Both the position numbers and the translations under genes were made by a program. Source: Ailurus styani (taxonomy: Eukaryota > Chordata > Mammalia > Carnivora > Ailuridae). Taken from it: a stretch of 64,000 nt of DNA. Shown piece by piece: positions 1-11,100 of the stretch (positions are counted from its first letter, which is position 1; every line of letters begins with the position of its first letter). Location: the NCBI GenBank assembly GCA_002007465.1, contig LNAC01000351.1:182304-246303 (forward strand), given 5' to 3'. Below the pieces are notes generated by a model, which worked only from the letters and a program-made list of their open reading frames with translations, did no database searches and was not told the DNA's origin.

Positions 1-779
1 GATAGATAAATTCTTGTGTCTCTGGAAACCCACCGTTTGTCCCTAAGTCTCCTTCTATGTGATGAAGTTCTAGAACTCAAAATCCATGACAGATATTTAT
101 ACTATCTTTTAAATCATTTTGTTGCATAAATAATACACATATACAACATTTTATTTTGTATACTTCTTTTATACAAGTTGTTTTCATTGTTAGCAAACGT
201 AAAATTGAGATGTCATAATTTAGAAAATGAAATTTATCAGAAAGTTTATGTACCAGAAGTCATAATTATTATTTTGGAATATATTTTTCAAAGTACAAAT
301 ATGTACAAAACTATACATCTTAAGATGATATATCATTCCATATGTTTTTTAACTTCTTTACATATTTAATCATATTGTCCATCTCTTTTTGCTTCTAGAG
401 ATATAACTAGACTCATGTCCCAGCAGGCCTCAAAGAGTAAAGTACAAAGTGTGACTCATGAAAATCTGAGATAAACATAAAAAGAACTCTATGTTTTTTC
501 AAATTTATAGAGACATAAATCTGGGAGAAATGTGTGTGGGAATAAACTGGCATGGATATAAAATTGAATACTTTGGAATTTAGTGATATGATCCCATTAG
601 CCAAAAGTTTTGGATTCAGTGCTTTAGATGGAGGGATATTCTCACTGGGTATTGAATTCTAGTATTTTCTACCATTTTTAAGACACCATTCTATAATCCT
701 TTAATTTACAGAATTTCTGATAAAAATAACCTGTCATTCTTTGAAATAGGAGTATAATCTGTTTAATCTGGCTGTCTTT
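1..779. other. Unassigned AT-rich DNA
   Basis: No repeat, exon or RNA gene is recognised here. Open frames are all about 60 codons, as expected by chance in AT-rich DNA, with no recognisable protein similarity. Confidence 0.5.
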
Positions 780-2200
780 GAGTTTTTCTTTTTGTCTTTC
801 TTTTTCAATACTTTCACTTAATGTCCTCCATGGGGTGTGTGTGTGTGTGCGTGTGTGCATGCACATGTGTGTATGCTTATGTGTAGTTTACTGTGCTTGT
901 CAGTTTTATGAATTCTTGAACTTTTGTATAGAGGTTTTTCATCAATTTCAGTTGATTCTCTTCCAGTATCTCTTCAAATATTGCTTGTGACACTCTTTCC
1001 TACTACCATGTTTAGGATTTCAGTCACCTGTATATTAGAACTTTTCATTGTATTCAGTAATCAGTATATTATTTTCTGTATTTTTCAACTTTTTTCTTCT
1101 TCACTCTGGATATTTTTCTATTGATTTAGTAGTATTCTGATCCTCTGCTATGTCTGTTCTATAAAACCTATCCATTGAGTTTTTCATTTTAGTTTTTATA
1201 TTTTTGTCTTAGAATTTCTATCTGAATCTTTTTTATTGATTGGGACTCTGGTGAGATGCTCTTTCATCTATTTCTCAAACACACTAAGCACAGTTATCTG
1301 AAGTTCCATGTCTGTTAACTATAAAATCTGAATCTATTTTAGGTGTGTCTCTACATTATCTTTTATTTTCTCTCGCTTTTCGGTCATTAGGTTTTGCTAC
1401 ATGACATTCCTGTTATATTTTTATATTTAACTTTGGAACCATATATGGTAAATTACAAAGCCTCTGAATGATGCCACATGTCTCCCAAGAGGAGCTAGTG
1501 CTTATATGGACAAAGAGAGTAGGGTGATAAACAAGTCACCTCGTGAACAATTGCACTTGTTTAAAATCTTTTAGGTGGGAGGAGAGAGGAGGGGTATCAT
1601 GTCTAATTCTACTTTGCTCTTATTCCTAAATCGTAGCTCATTAAGGCTCTCAGTAGAAATACCAGCATATGGATCAAGCATTAAGCCCACATAGTCCATT
1701 GTTTCCCCTCAGCCCTGTGAGCCAGCTTTAGGGCTAGTTGCTGTATCTTTTGCTGCCTCTGAATTTAAGTAAATTGTGGTGTAACTTCACATAAAGGTCA
1801 CACATGTCTGTGAGTTTCCATTTCTCTGGTCCTACTATCTGGTTCTTTAGTCTTTGTCCCAAATCTTAGCTACTTCAGTTGCTCCGGACTTCAGTTTCCT
1901 TTTCATCAGAGATCTGATGCTTTTGAGAAGCCTCTAGGTTGCTGCTTTCTGCTGGGCAGCACAGTTTTGCATCAGGAATCAACAAAGGATGGAAATAACA
2001 TGGTCAGGGATGGGAGACTTCTTTCTCTCCCCCTCAAGTCTCGGATTCATTCCTCACTCTTTAATGCCTTTAAACAGTTGGAATTTTTATTTTCTTGGTA
2101 TATTTTCTAGTTTTATAGTTGTTCTCAGGAGAAAAATTGGTCTGATACAAGTGAAGTCCTCGTAGCCAGTAGAAGTCTGTTTCATCTAGTTTTAATTTTG
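780..2200 (-). mobile_element. Ancient L1 (L1M/HAL1-type) 5' relic, antisense
   Basis: On the + strand the text follows the order of the reverse complement of old mammalian L1 5' sequence. It has a 'TCTCTTCAAATATTGCTT' stretch near 970, then a 'GGATATTTTTCTATTG' stretch, then 'CCATTGAGTTTTTCATTT' near 1172. A later block near 2115-2150 ('TTATAGTTGTTCTCAG', then 'TTGGTCTGATACAAG') matches what I recall of the same 5' region. No ORF survives and divergence is high. Family and limits are from memory, and the 1450-2050 interior is only weakly supported. Confidence 0.45.
835..876. repeat. (TG)n microsatellite, interrupted
   Basis: Alternating TG/CA dinucleotides with CG and CATGCA interruptions, lying inside the ancient L1 relic. 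Alternating purine-pyrimidine DNA of this kind can adopt Z-DNA. Confidence 0.9.
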
Positions 2201-2550
2201 TTATGGGGTCCTATAAAAGTTTGATATCATAAATTTACCTCAGAGCTCTTCTGTAGTTAAATACCATAGGTCCTAACATATATTTTATTTTCTAGATTCT
2301 GACTTTTCAGTTTAACTCATATTACTTTAAAGGGAGTTTACGATTTTCTAGTTGTAAGCAGTATTTGTCTCATATTTTGTTATTCAGTTATAATTTCATT
2401 AGATTTCCATAAAAGAATGACTTACACTATTTCTATAAAATATATTAAAGATTTCTTTGTTGTCTAATACGTTGTTAACTATGAAAAATTCGTATGGCAT
2501 CTGAAATATTTTGACACGTGTCTCTATCTCTTACAAATTGAGAGATTCTT

Positions 2551-2736
2551 TTTTTTAAAATATTTTATTTATTTGACAGAGAGAGATTACAAGTAGGCAG
2601 AGAGGCAGACAGAGAGAGGAAGAAGCAGGCTCCCTGCTGAGCAGAGAGCCTGATGCAGGGCTTGATCCCAGGACCCTGAGATAATGACCTGGGCTGAAGG
2701 CAGAGGCTTTAACCCACTGAGCCACCCTGGTGCCCC
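2551..2736 (-). mobile_element. Can-SINE (tRNA-Lys type), antisense
   Basis: Reads T-rich tail, 'ATTTTATTTATTTGACAGAGAGAG', then the CT/GA body, then the reversed tRNA-like head ending 'GCCACCCTGGTGCCCC'. It is flanked by a 15/16 match target-site duplication: AAATTGAGAGATTCTT at 2535-2550 and AAACTGAGAGATTCTT at 2737-2752. This is a non-coding Pol III-type retroposon mobilised by L1. Confidence 0.93.
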
Positions 2737-2752
2737 AAACTGAGAGATTCTT

Positions 2753-4255
2753 GAGGGCAAGTCTTCATCTCCGTAGCTGTGATGTTTCACAAAGGAAAGC
2801 TGCCCAAGAGATCCTGCTCCTTAGAATGCTGAAATAAATACCTCATATAATTGATTTATTAGAGAAATAGCCCCTTTAGCGAAGATAAAATTCTTGTATT
2901 AAGATATATTAATACCTCCAAATAATTCCTTTCCCCCTCAGTAGAGGCAATATTCTTTTTATTATTTTTTATAGTTTCTTAATCATGTTGTACCAAAAAA
3001 ATCACACTCTTTTAAAATGATTTTGGTTTTGACCATAATAGTGTACATACTTATCTCTTTCCCATTTTCTTGATTTTGGACATTTCCAATTCTCATCCAC
3101 ATAGTATTCAAAAAATTTTTTAAACATAAAGTAGGTATTAAATAGTACATAAGATTTTTAAAATATGATTATGTCAGTGGACTCTTAATTCAGAGAAGTC
3201 CACATCATATTGTTTCTTCCCAAAGAAAGGATTAGAAATTCTATGTATTTTAAAAGCAAAGGTCCTGATGATAAACAAGAGGGAAATCAGTAGCATTGCT
3301 AGTAATATTCTTTATCATCTGTGTATTGATCTGTCTGCTCTCTGCCTATCTATATACTATATGGACCTTGGAAAGTAAGTGTACACATGAGTGATTTTCA
3401 CATACAGATTTACTTATACATACTTACTGAGTTTCCTGGATGTGTTTTTTAATTAGTATAATAAAAATTTCACACTGTTTTCAACATTTCTTAAAACAGA
3501 ATTGGAGAAGAAGAGTATTGAAAAATTTGTTCTAACATTTCCCATTGTTTCCTTAAAGAAGACTTCTGTTTAGCATCTCATACACAATGGGAAATGTTCC
3601 CATTTTCATATAAAGTTCAGAATTTTAAAATCTTATTATCTTTCAACATGATATCAGTAGTGAGCAATAATAAGAATTCCTCTTGAATAGTAGATAATAG
3701 TGTGAAATGTTGGCTTTTATTATGTACATTTGAGTATTCTTAATTGACAACCTTAAAATGAAATTGTGCCCTGACCCATATATTGCAAAAAAGTTATTAT
3801 AAATTTAACTGTTGCTTCTTATAAATGTACTTTATCAAAAGAGGTATATATGTTTTTTTTTTCATTCTAATAGTAACAGAGTAAAGCACTAAAGCGATAG
3901 CAGCAACAAAAGTACAGATGAAGAATATTTTGCTTTAGCATTTAGGTATTTATTTAGCAGCACATAAGTAGCTGAGATAAAATGACAAGATAAAACAACA
4001 AAAATCATACATTTTATGTTGAATAGGCTACCATTATAAAATTAACACATGACTATTAATATAATATTAGTAATTTAATAAATCATTCTGACATACTACT
4101 TACTCTTTCTGAAATACTTTAGGCCCCCAGTTCCTGAGTTGGGAATAAACACACACCACACACATCTTAATAGCGAATTTTTTACAACTGAAAGATGCAT
4201 TCTGTTTGGAAGTTAATTAACATTAAGCAAGCCCCACAATAGCATAACTAATTTC
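2753..4255. other. Unassigned AT-rich DNA with one hairpin
   Basis: No gene or recognisable repeat is seen. The only structure noted is the inverted repeat listed separately at 3534-3598. Confidence 0.5.
3534..3598. repeat. Perfect 15-bp inverted repeat with 35-bp loop
   Basis: AACATTTCCCATTGT at 3534-3548 is the exact reverse complement of ACAATGGGAAATGTT at 3584-3598. Pairing does not extend beyond the 15 bp at either end. It could form a hairpin in RNA or single-stranded DNA, or be the paired ends of a tiny decayed DNA transposon. Neither is established. Confidence 0.85.
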
Positions 4256-4274
4256 AGAAAGGTATAAAATTTAG

Positions 4275-4473
4275 GGTGCCTGGGTGGCTCAGTGGGTTAA
4301 AGCCTCTGCTTTCAGCTCAGGTCATGATCTCAGGGTCCTGGGATCGAGGCCCGCGTTGGGCTCCCTGCTCAGTGAGGAGCCTGCTTCCCCCTCTCTCTCT
4401 CTGCCTGCCTCTCTGCTTCCTTGTGATCTCTCTCACTCTGTGAAATAAATAAATAAAATCTTGGATAAAAAAA
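4275..4473 (+). mobile_element. Can-SINE, sense, with 19-bp target-site duplication
   Basis: Head 'GGTGCCTGGGTGGCTCAGTG', then the tRNA-derived part with the B-box-like GGGATCGAGGCCC, then a CT-rich body with GCCTGCCTCTCTGC, then the AATAAATAAATAAAATCTT-type tail. The duplication AGAAAGGTATAAAATTTAG is perfect at 4256-4274 and 4474-4492, so this is a comparatively recent insertion. Confidence 0.96.
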
Positions 4474-4529
4474 AGAAAGGTATAAAATTTAGTTATCACA
4501 AAAATTATAGTGTATATATTTTATTCATT

Positions 4530-4680
4530 TTAAAAATACAATTACTTATGGGGAAATTGTTCAAATGATTTCTAAATAACTTTTTCAATGTCATACAGTT
4601 GGCAAGTGGAGAATTCTGAACTGTAACTCTAGCTTGTCAACCTTAAAAATGCATGCACTTTCCATTATACTTCACTACTT
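4530..4680 (+). repeat. MIR fragment
   Basis: Decayed match to the MIR 3' half: 'GGGGAAATTG', a run resembling 'AACTTGCCCAAGGTCACACAG', 'TGGCAAGTGG', then 'CATGCACTTTCCATTATAC'. MIR is an ancient tRNA-derived SINE shared by mammals. Divergence is heavy, so the limits are approximate. Confidence 0.6.
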
Positions 4681-5336
4681 TCAGGCTTAGATCTAACAAA
4701 AAGTATGATTGATAAATTGGATTGGGAGAACAAGAGATCATGGTCTTGAAGGCTAATTGAGATTGTAGAATATTAGACAGGGTGATAGATGGACACTGTG
4801 CTTGGAAAATTTTATTCCATCATTTGTTCAAAGGATACATAGAAACAGGTAGAGACAAAATAGGCAAGGATATATACATATCTTTGACTCTATTCTAATT
4901 AGTTAGGAATAAGCCAATGGAAAGCAATGTCATTGGTCATTACTAAAAAAGTAAAAGAGGGAGAAAATGAAAAATAGGAAGAAAAGAATTCAGATAAATG
5001 GCACCCAGGGATGAAAAGATAGGAATTTAGATTGATATAAAACTCCTTTCCTAGTGATATTAGAGACAATGGAGATATTATTGATAACTAATATGTATAT
5101 CTGATAAATTTGAGGGAAAGGCTATCTTTAACCCTTCATAGATGAACAATATTGTTATTTTATAAAAGCTGTGTGTGTGGACATCAGCACATATTTCATG
5201 AAGAAGTAGAACAAAAAAGAACATTTGTGGGATTTGTTATCAGGCAACCCATGATTTAAAATATTTCCCTGTTAATTTGTGATCATTAGGAGAAAGCATT
5301 ATTTTTGTTAGCATCTTTACTAACCTATATTACATG

Positions 5337-5413
5337 TTTGGTAATAGAAATAGAAATACATGTTTGGTAATATCATTGTGAAATTTTTGTTTGGTAGTAT
5401 CATTGTGAAATTT
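5337..5413 (+). repeat. Three-copy ~27-bp tandem repeat
   Basis: Three head-to-tail units each begin TTTGGTA, at 5337, 5363 and 5390. Units two and three share TTTGGTARTATCATTGTGAAATTT with one difference; unit one matches only its first part. This is local tandem duplication in otherwise single-copy DNA. Confidence 0.8.
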
Positions 5414-5424
5414 ATATAAGATGT

Positions 5425-5480
5425 ATGTAAGTTATGCCTGGATAGCGTAGGCATTCAATAAAGAATTCTTGTGGATTATT
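5425..5480 (+). repeat. Possible L2/MIR 3' remnant
   Basis: 'GCCTGGATAGCGTAGGCATTCAATAAAGAATTC' resembles the conserved end shared by L2 and some MIRs (GCCTGGCACATAGTAGGCGCTCAATAAAT). It is short, so this is tentative. Confidence 0.35.
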
Positions 5481-5564
5481 ATTGCATTATTATTTTGGCA
5501 GTATACTGCATTATTTTTTTCTTTTAAAAGTACATTTAAACATTTGGTTATATTTTTTAATTTT

Positions 5565-5760
5565 TAATTTTTTTTAAGATTTTATTCATTTGGGAGAGAG
5601 AGTGAAAGAGAGAACACAAGCTGGGAGAGAAGCAGAGGGAAAGGGAGAATCAGGCTCCCTGCTGAGCTGGGAGCTGGATGTCAGGCTGAATCCCAGGACC
5701 TGGAGATCATGACCTGAGCATAAGGCAGATGCTTAACTATCTAAGCCACTCAGGTGCCCT
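5565..5760 (-). mobile_element. Can-SINE, older subtype, antisense
   Basis: Reads 'TTTAAGATTTTATTCATTTG', then GA-rich DNA without the mustelid GCCTGCCTCTCTGCC block, then 'CAGGCTCCCTGCTGAG', and ends 'AAGCCACTCAGGTGCCCT', the reversed head. More diverged than most copies here. No clear duplication is seen. Confidence 0.88.
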
Positions 5761-5769
5761 GGCTTTATT

Positions 5770-6960
5770 CTTATAACCAGAATCAAAGGAGTTATTAAGA
5801 CTTCCCTTCTTAGTATTTTTTAAGTATATACATCACTTTTTAATTTTCTGACTATAGTTTAAGTGTTATAATTACACATCAAAATAAAACTTTTTGAATA
5901 AGTGTATAAAGCATTGATTTTTTTTTTCAAAATTCAACATATATAGGAGTATCTTTGCAAATGAAAACAACATGTTTGGGCAAATGTTCTGAAGGTCACT
6001 CAAAACAATAGTGTTACATCAAGAAATCTAAAGATCATTTGATTGTCTCCCCCCCCCTTGTAATTATCAAGCAAAAAAACAGCCTTTGTGTTGTTGTTGT
6101 TGTTTAATTGATTTTACTTTGCCAGGACTGAGTCCTCATGTCAATATTCATATAAAGACCTTCTTTAGTACAAAAAAGATTTATTTGTTCTATCATTCAT
6201 TATGTTTTTTCACTTTTTTTGAACACTCAGGATCACAAATGATCTTTAACTATTGATTCTTCAACTTTCCCTTCATATCTGTTATCTTCACTCTTTTCCA
6301 TTTAAAAAATTAATACAGAAACGTCTCTTTGAGTTTCTTTTCCATGTGACAACCTTTTTATTTTTTTCGTTTGCAGTATTATGTCAGTCTTTTACTTCTT
6401 CCTATCTTTTAATTTCTTACATATTTTATTTCATGCATATTTACTTTTCCTATCTATTTCTTTCTCAGACTTTATCTCCTTTTGACTTTTTGCTATCTAC
6501 AGAAGCTGTATATTTTTATATGCTAAAGGGTATAAAATGGCTTATCCTGAAATTTGCATCATATACTTTGAAAGACATTCTTCTCTTTCTTTGTGATTTC
6601 AGTGTTTCTGACATGGCCAAGTGTATATTTACAAGAAATAAAAAGGTTGAGTTGTAATTGTAAACAGGATTTACTGTTTATTTCTTATTATTATATCAGA
6701 ATGTATCTTAGATCAACCGAGGAAGTACAGGTTAATATGTCGAAATCAAAGTCAAGGTCAATCCTTAACAAGGATTAAAGATCAATCCTTAACAAATATT
6801 GCTAACTGGTTTTGTTCAATGTCTTTCTTTTCCCTTCTATTTTACTCAGATCAAACCAGAAATTATAATATCAATTTTCTTGGCAACGTGAAAAAATACT
6901 GTGAAAATTTAAGGGATTATTATCTTAATTTTTCATCTTTACAATGTTTTGTTCCTTTTA
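5770..6960. other. Unassigned AT-rich and pyrimidine-rich DNA
   Basis: Contains an 8-C run near 6050 and a GTT repeat near 6089. The pyrimidine-rich part at 6200-6500 leaves a 134-codon open frame that I do not accept as a gene. Confidence 0.5.
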
Positions 6961-7430
6961 CTGTGCCTTGAAGCAAAGATAGCATCTGGATTATTGGAGG
7001 AAGTTTCCATAGGAAGCAGACTCTGAGACAGATTTTATACATGAGGTAATTATTGAAGGAAAGCTTTGAGGAAAAATGTAGGCTTGGTTAGAGGAGATAC
7101 TGTACTCTGATGCAGTTCTACTGAACAGGGAATCAGTCTGGCTCCAAAATACCTATTCCAGCTCTCATAGGTCAGGTGTTCTGGGAAATGGCCTCTGAAC
7201 TGGAGATTTACTTGCAGGTGGCTTGTTGAGGAGAGCTCTCAGGAAACTATGAAATGGGAGAAGCAGTGTTTTCACAAGAGGGAGAGACTGAACTGAGATA
7301 CATTGCCTCAGAAGCTTCAGTAATTTCTATAAGCAGCTGCAGCTGGGATGGGAGTTCAGACTTGTTCTGAACAGGGGTGAAAAGATTGGTTCTCTTAACC
7401 CGCATCAACCAGTTATTGAACATGGGCCCT

Positions 7431-8250
7431 GTGATAATGTGATTAAATATATACTTTTGTCTTTGTCCCTGTTTCTGACACAGAGCTTCTAAAACTCTTG
7501 GAATTTCCTAAGTGATGCAAGAGTGATAAAGCCATTTTAACATTCCTAACAAATCCTTATCCACCACACCTGAGTTTGTGTTAATGCAGTGACTTTTGAA
7601 AAGCAGTTAAGAATGAGGCCCATTGCGAGGGGATTCAACCTTATCATTGGAGGCTTGGAAATTTCAGTCCTGCCTCCTCACCTCTGGGGAGGGGAGAAGG
7701 GCTGGAGGTTGATTCAATCGCCAGTAGCCAATGATTTAATGAATTGTGCCCACGTAATGAAGCCTCCATAAAAACCCAAAAGAAGAGGGTTTGGAGAACT
7801 TCTGGGTTGGGGAGCACAGGGAGATTTTGGGAGCATGGTGAGCTGGAAGAGGGCACTGAAGCTCCATGTCCTTTCCCACATAGTTTGCACTTTGTATCTC
7901 TTCCACAGTGCTGTTTCTGAGTTACAGCCTTCTATAATAAACTGTCATCTAGGAAGTAGAATGTTCCTCTGGGTTTTGTAAGCCATATCAGTAAATTAAT
8001 AGAACCCAAGGTGGGGGTTGTTGGAATCTCTGAACTACAGATGGTTAGCACAGGTAATAACCTCGAATTGCAACTGTGTCTGGAGATGCGGACAGTTTTG
8101 TGAGATTAAACCTTTAATCTGTGGGATCTGCCTTTTCTCCAGGTGGATGGTATCCGCATTGTATTGTAGGACACTCAGCTGGTGTCTCAGAATTGTTTAG
8201 GGTGTGGAAAAAGCCCCCATACTTTGAGAATTGGTATTAGAATTATTTTA
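7431..8250 (+). mobile_element. Solo LTR of an endogenous retrovirus (ERV-L/MER21-like)
   Basis: Text such as 'GTAATGAAGCCTCCATAAAAACCC', 'TTTCCCACATAGTTTGCACTTTG', 'AATCTGTGGGATCTG' and 'GGACACTCAGCTGGTGTC' is in the order I recall for a dispersed class III LTR. A polyadenylation signal AATAAA lies at 7936-7941 and a TATA-like ATAAAAA near 7768, which sets the orientation. No internal viral gene was recognised on either side, hence a solo LTR. Family and exact ends are from memory, and no flanking duplication was found. Confidence 0.7.
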
Positions 8251-8639
8251 GGCCCTCCTTCGAGAGGGCTGTTAACCTTGGATGAGACAGCTCCCTTCAG
8301 CCAAGGTCAGTTGATGGAGAAGGCCAGTCCTGCACTGTTAACAGGCAATATTCCCAGCAGCTTGGGAGAATGAGTATCCTCATCTTGAAGGGCACCACTG
8401 TGTCTACCACAAGGATATAAAAAACCCATTAAAATGTGTGTAATAGAAAGATATTTTTTACATGTTTACTTATTTACTCTAGGATCTTATATACCTTTTT
8501 GCCTTATAACTCCATACTGTCTCTATCCACAGTTACATACCACCTAAAACTAAAATGCAGTTATTTACTTACAAGTCTTAAATAGTTTTGTATAATAACA
8601 ATATTATTACTTTAAGAGTTATTTTTTATTAAGAGAAAG

Positions 8640-9350
8640 GAGACATTTCTAAATTCTTTAGCATGCCAGTAACTTATCAGGAGCCAGAACTGCAGAGCTG
8701 CCCCTCACTGTTTCATGGAATGAAAATCTTCCCAGAGAAGGGGAAAAATGGGAAAAGTATTTCCATGTCAGGGGGCTCCAGTGAAGGCAAGAGAGAGACA
8801 TGCCCATCTTCTGCTTTTTTTCCCCTCCATTTGAGAGAGAAAATGTTAGAAAATCCCCAAAATTCAGGCAGCCAAGGATGAATAATTTCACAATTGGGTT
8901 GGGAGGCACAGCTTGGGAGATTCGGACCTCTAAGCCATAACCAGTATGTTCTGGAGAGAGAGTGTATCATTTTCTGTAAAATGTGGCATAATTGATGGCC
9001 TTACAGAGCGTTACTGGCTCAGTAAGTTCTCTGCAGGGCATACATGCATTCCAGATATTGCAATGAGCCATGGTGAGGGAATGTGGAAGGGCTGAGAGGG
9101 CTGGACAATAGGCAGTGGTCTGGGGTAGAATAAACAGGTGGAGAAAGTGCATGCTTCTGATCTGGTACAAATTTCTGAGTCCACCAACCATGGCAACAGG
9201 TAATGTCCCAGTGCCCAGAAGACTAGATTGAGCAGGTTGCAAATTAGTGGCCATAAATCCAGTGATCAGATCAGCACAAGCCAGCACAACTCTCCCCTCC
9301 CCCCCAAAAAAAATCATTCTGCAGTGAGGATTCTGAAGCATACTCCCCTA
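8640..9350. other. Moderately GC-rich unassigned segment
   Basis: Less AT-rich than its surroundings, beginning shortly after the LTR. No protein similarity was recognised in the overlapping open frames on both strands, the longest being 124 codons on the - strand. It may be an unrecognised old LTR or DNA transposon. Confidence 0.4.
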
Positions 9351-9433
9351 TCCCAAGCACTCAAAAAGACATCCAGGAGATGACCAAGCAGTAGACAGAA
9401 TCTGAGCAATCACCTACAAAACTTTTGAGTCAT

Positions 9434-9467
9434 TAAAAAAAAAAAAGAAAGAAAGAAAGAAAGAAAA
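9434..9467 (+). repeat. A-run plus (GAAA)n microsatellite
   Basis: Twelve A residues followed by tandem GAAA units. No SINE body precedes it, so it is not obviously a retroposon tail. Confidence 0.9.
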
Positions 9468-10094
9468 GACTTTAAACTAGCTTAGAAAAGGACTGTGACT
9501 CTGAATTGATTGCATATTTAAATATTCAAACTGGAGGAGATTATGAGATTATTAATTCATAAATTACTTTGCCCACTTTCCCAGGGAGAATGGAACAGGG
9601 AAAGTAATTATCCATTTACAGGACATGAAGGTGCCACATTTTGAATAGCATAAGTAGTTGGAGTGAATTTGTTATGCTATTCCAAATATGCAGGTGAATT
9701 GACCTCACTTCAGAAACCTCATTTAATCCCTGCCTTTCTTTCATTTACTTGCTATGGTTAGCATATAAAGGCCACTAGAATTTAAAAATAATCTCATTGG
9801 CTGAAAACCATATTGATCAAAATCCACAAATTTATATCAGTTTTAAAGTAAGAAAGAAGTATCTTCTTGAACTCAATAAATCTAAGGCAAAATTGCAGAA
9901 AAGTAAAAAATGAATATAAAAGAAAGTCATGCAATGTTGCAAATATATTTGAAGAATTAATGTGTCAGAAAGATGAGTTGTCTGGAATCTTGAATAGAAG
10001 GGCCTAAAATCAAACTGATCTTGTTCGTACTTCATTGTCTGGCAGATATGAGAATTCCTGTCATAAGAAAAGAGTAATCTACTTGAGGTCAAAA

Positions 10095-11100
10095 GGTGTA
10101 TTTATTCATTTATTCCATCAATAAATACTTGAGTGCTTAAATAATTGAGGCCCCCATGCTGTGCAGGAGGCATTCAAAGATGAATAAGAAAATGGGCCCT
10201 GTCTCTAATCACTTCACAGTCTTCTGGGAATGATAGACAAAAAGGAAAATTATCTCATAAAGGGTATTAAATGCTATAATAGATGTTGTGGGGAGCATAG
10301 GATACATCTGGCTTGGGATGGTCATGGAAGGTGCCCTGAGGAGCTTGTAACTCCTACTGTAGTTAGAAAGTGGGCTGAATCATAAGCAATTGAGCAAAAT
10401 TATTGGCAATAATATTCCCAGAATAAAGAATAGCATGTTGTATACTAAAAGACAAATGTTTTAACAGGGTATAACACATTTAAAAAAGGACCTATATTTC
10501 ACATGGCAAGAAAATAAGGTATATCATGGTGAAGATTAACATATTCTTCTGAATTGTAGATAAAGACCAATTCATAAGGAACATTTAATATCATAATAAA
10601 ACATTTGAATTTTATCCTTAAGGTATAATTTAAAACAGGAGTATAGTCTAGTTATATATGCTCTTTAGTAAAAGCAATATTCTTGGATATGGTAGAGAAT
10701 GATGTGAACAGAAATAAGAATAGATTGTGAGGAAGTATTAGAAATATATTCTGGTTTTGAAAATGCAAGAATGGTGAACTAATCTGAAGACTTTAGGCTA
10801 ATAGTAAGGAAAAATATAAGAGTTAATTAAGTTATTGAGCAAATAGGATTTGCTAATTAGATGTAGGAAAATGAAGAGAAAGGACAAATCAAGGATGAGC
10901 CTTGATTTCTACTTTATTGACTAGATAGAAGTCAATGCCACTCCCTGAAGGTAGAATGTAGAAGAAGGAACTGTTTGTTTGATTGTTTTTCAGGGCAGGG
11001 ATGGTGAGGAGGAGGTGAGTCCACTTTCTGTTTGATCCACTCTGAATATGATATGCTTAGGAATTACGCATATTTACCAAAATGTGTAACAGGTAACCAG
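10095..11100 (+). repeat. Ancient dispersed repeat, probable old LINE 5'-type sequence
   Basis: Starts 'TATTTATTCATTTATTCCATCAATAAATACTTGAGTGC'-like text, then 'GGGCCCTGTCTCTAATCACTTCACAG', 'GGTCATGGAAGGTGCCCTGAGGA' and 'AGGATTTGCTAATTAGATGTAGG'. These occur in the same order in a long ancient mammalian repeat that also appears near 29.1, 40.1 and 52.2 kb. I cannot name the family with certainty. Confidence 0.5.

Noticed and set aside
6253..6657. 134-codon open frame on the + strand, very hydrophobic
   Set aside because: It comes from T-rich DNA that naturally encodes Phe/Leu/Tyr/Ser. No recognised similarity, no exon borders or other coding context.
8967..9341. 124-codon open frame on the - strand in a GC-richer segment
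   Set aside because: No recognised domain, similar-length frames overlap on both strands, and the segment looks like an old non-coding repeat.
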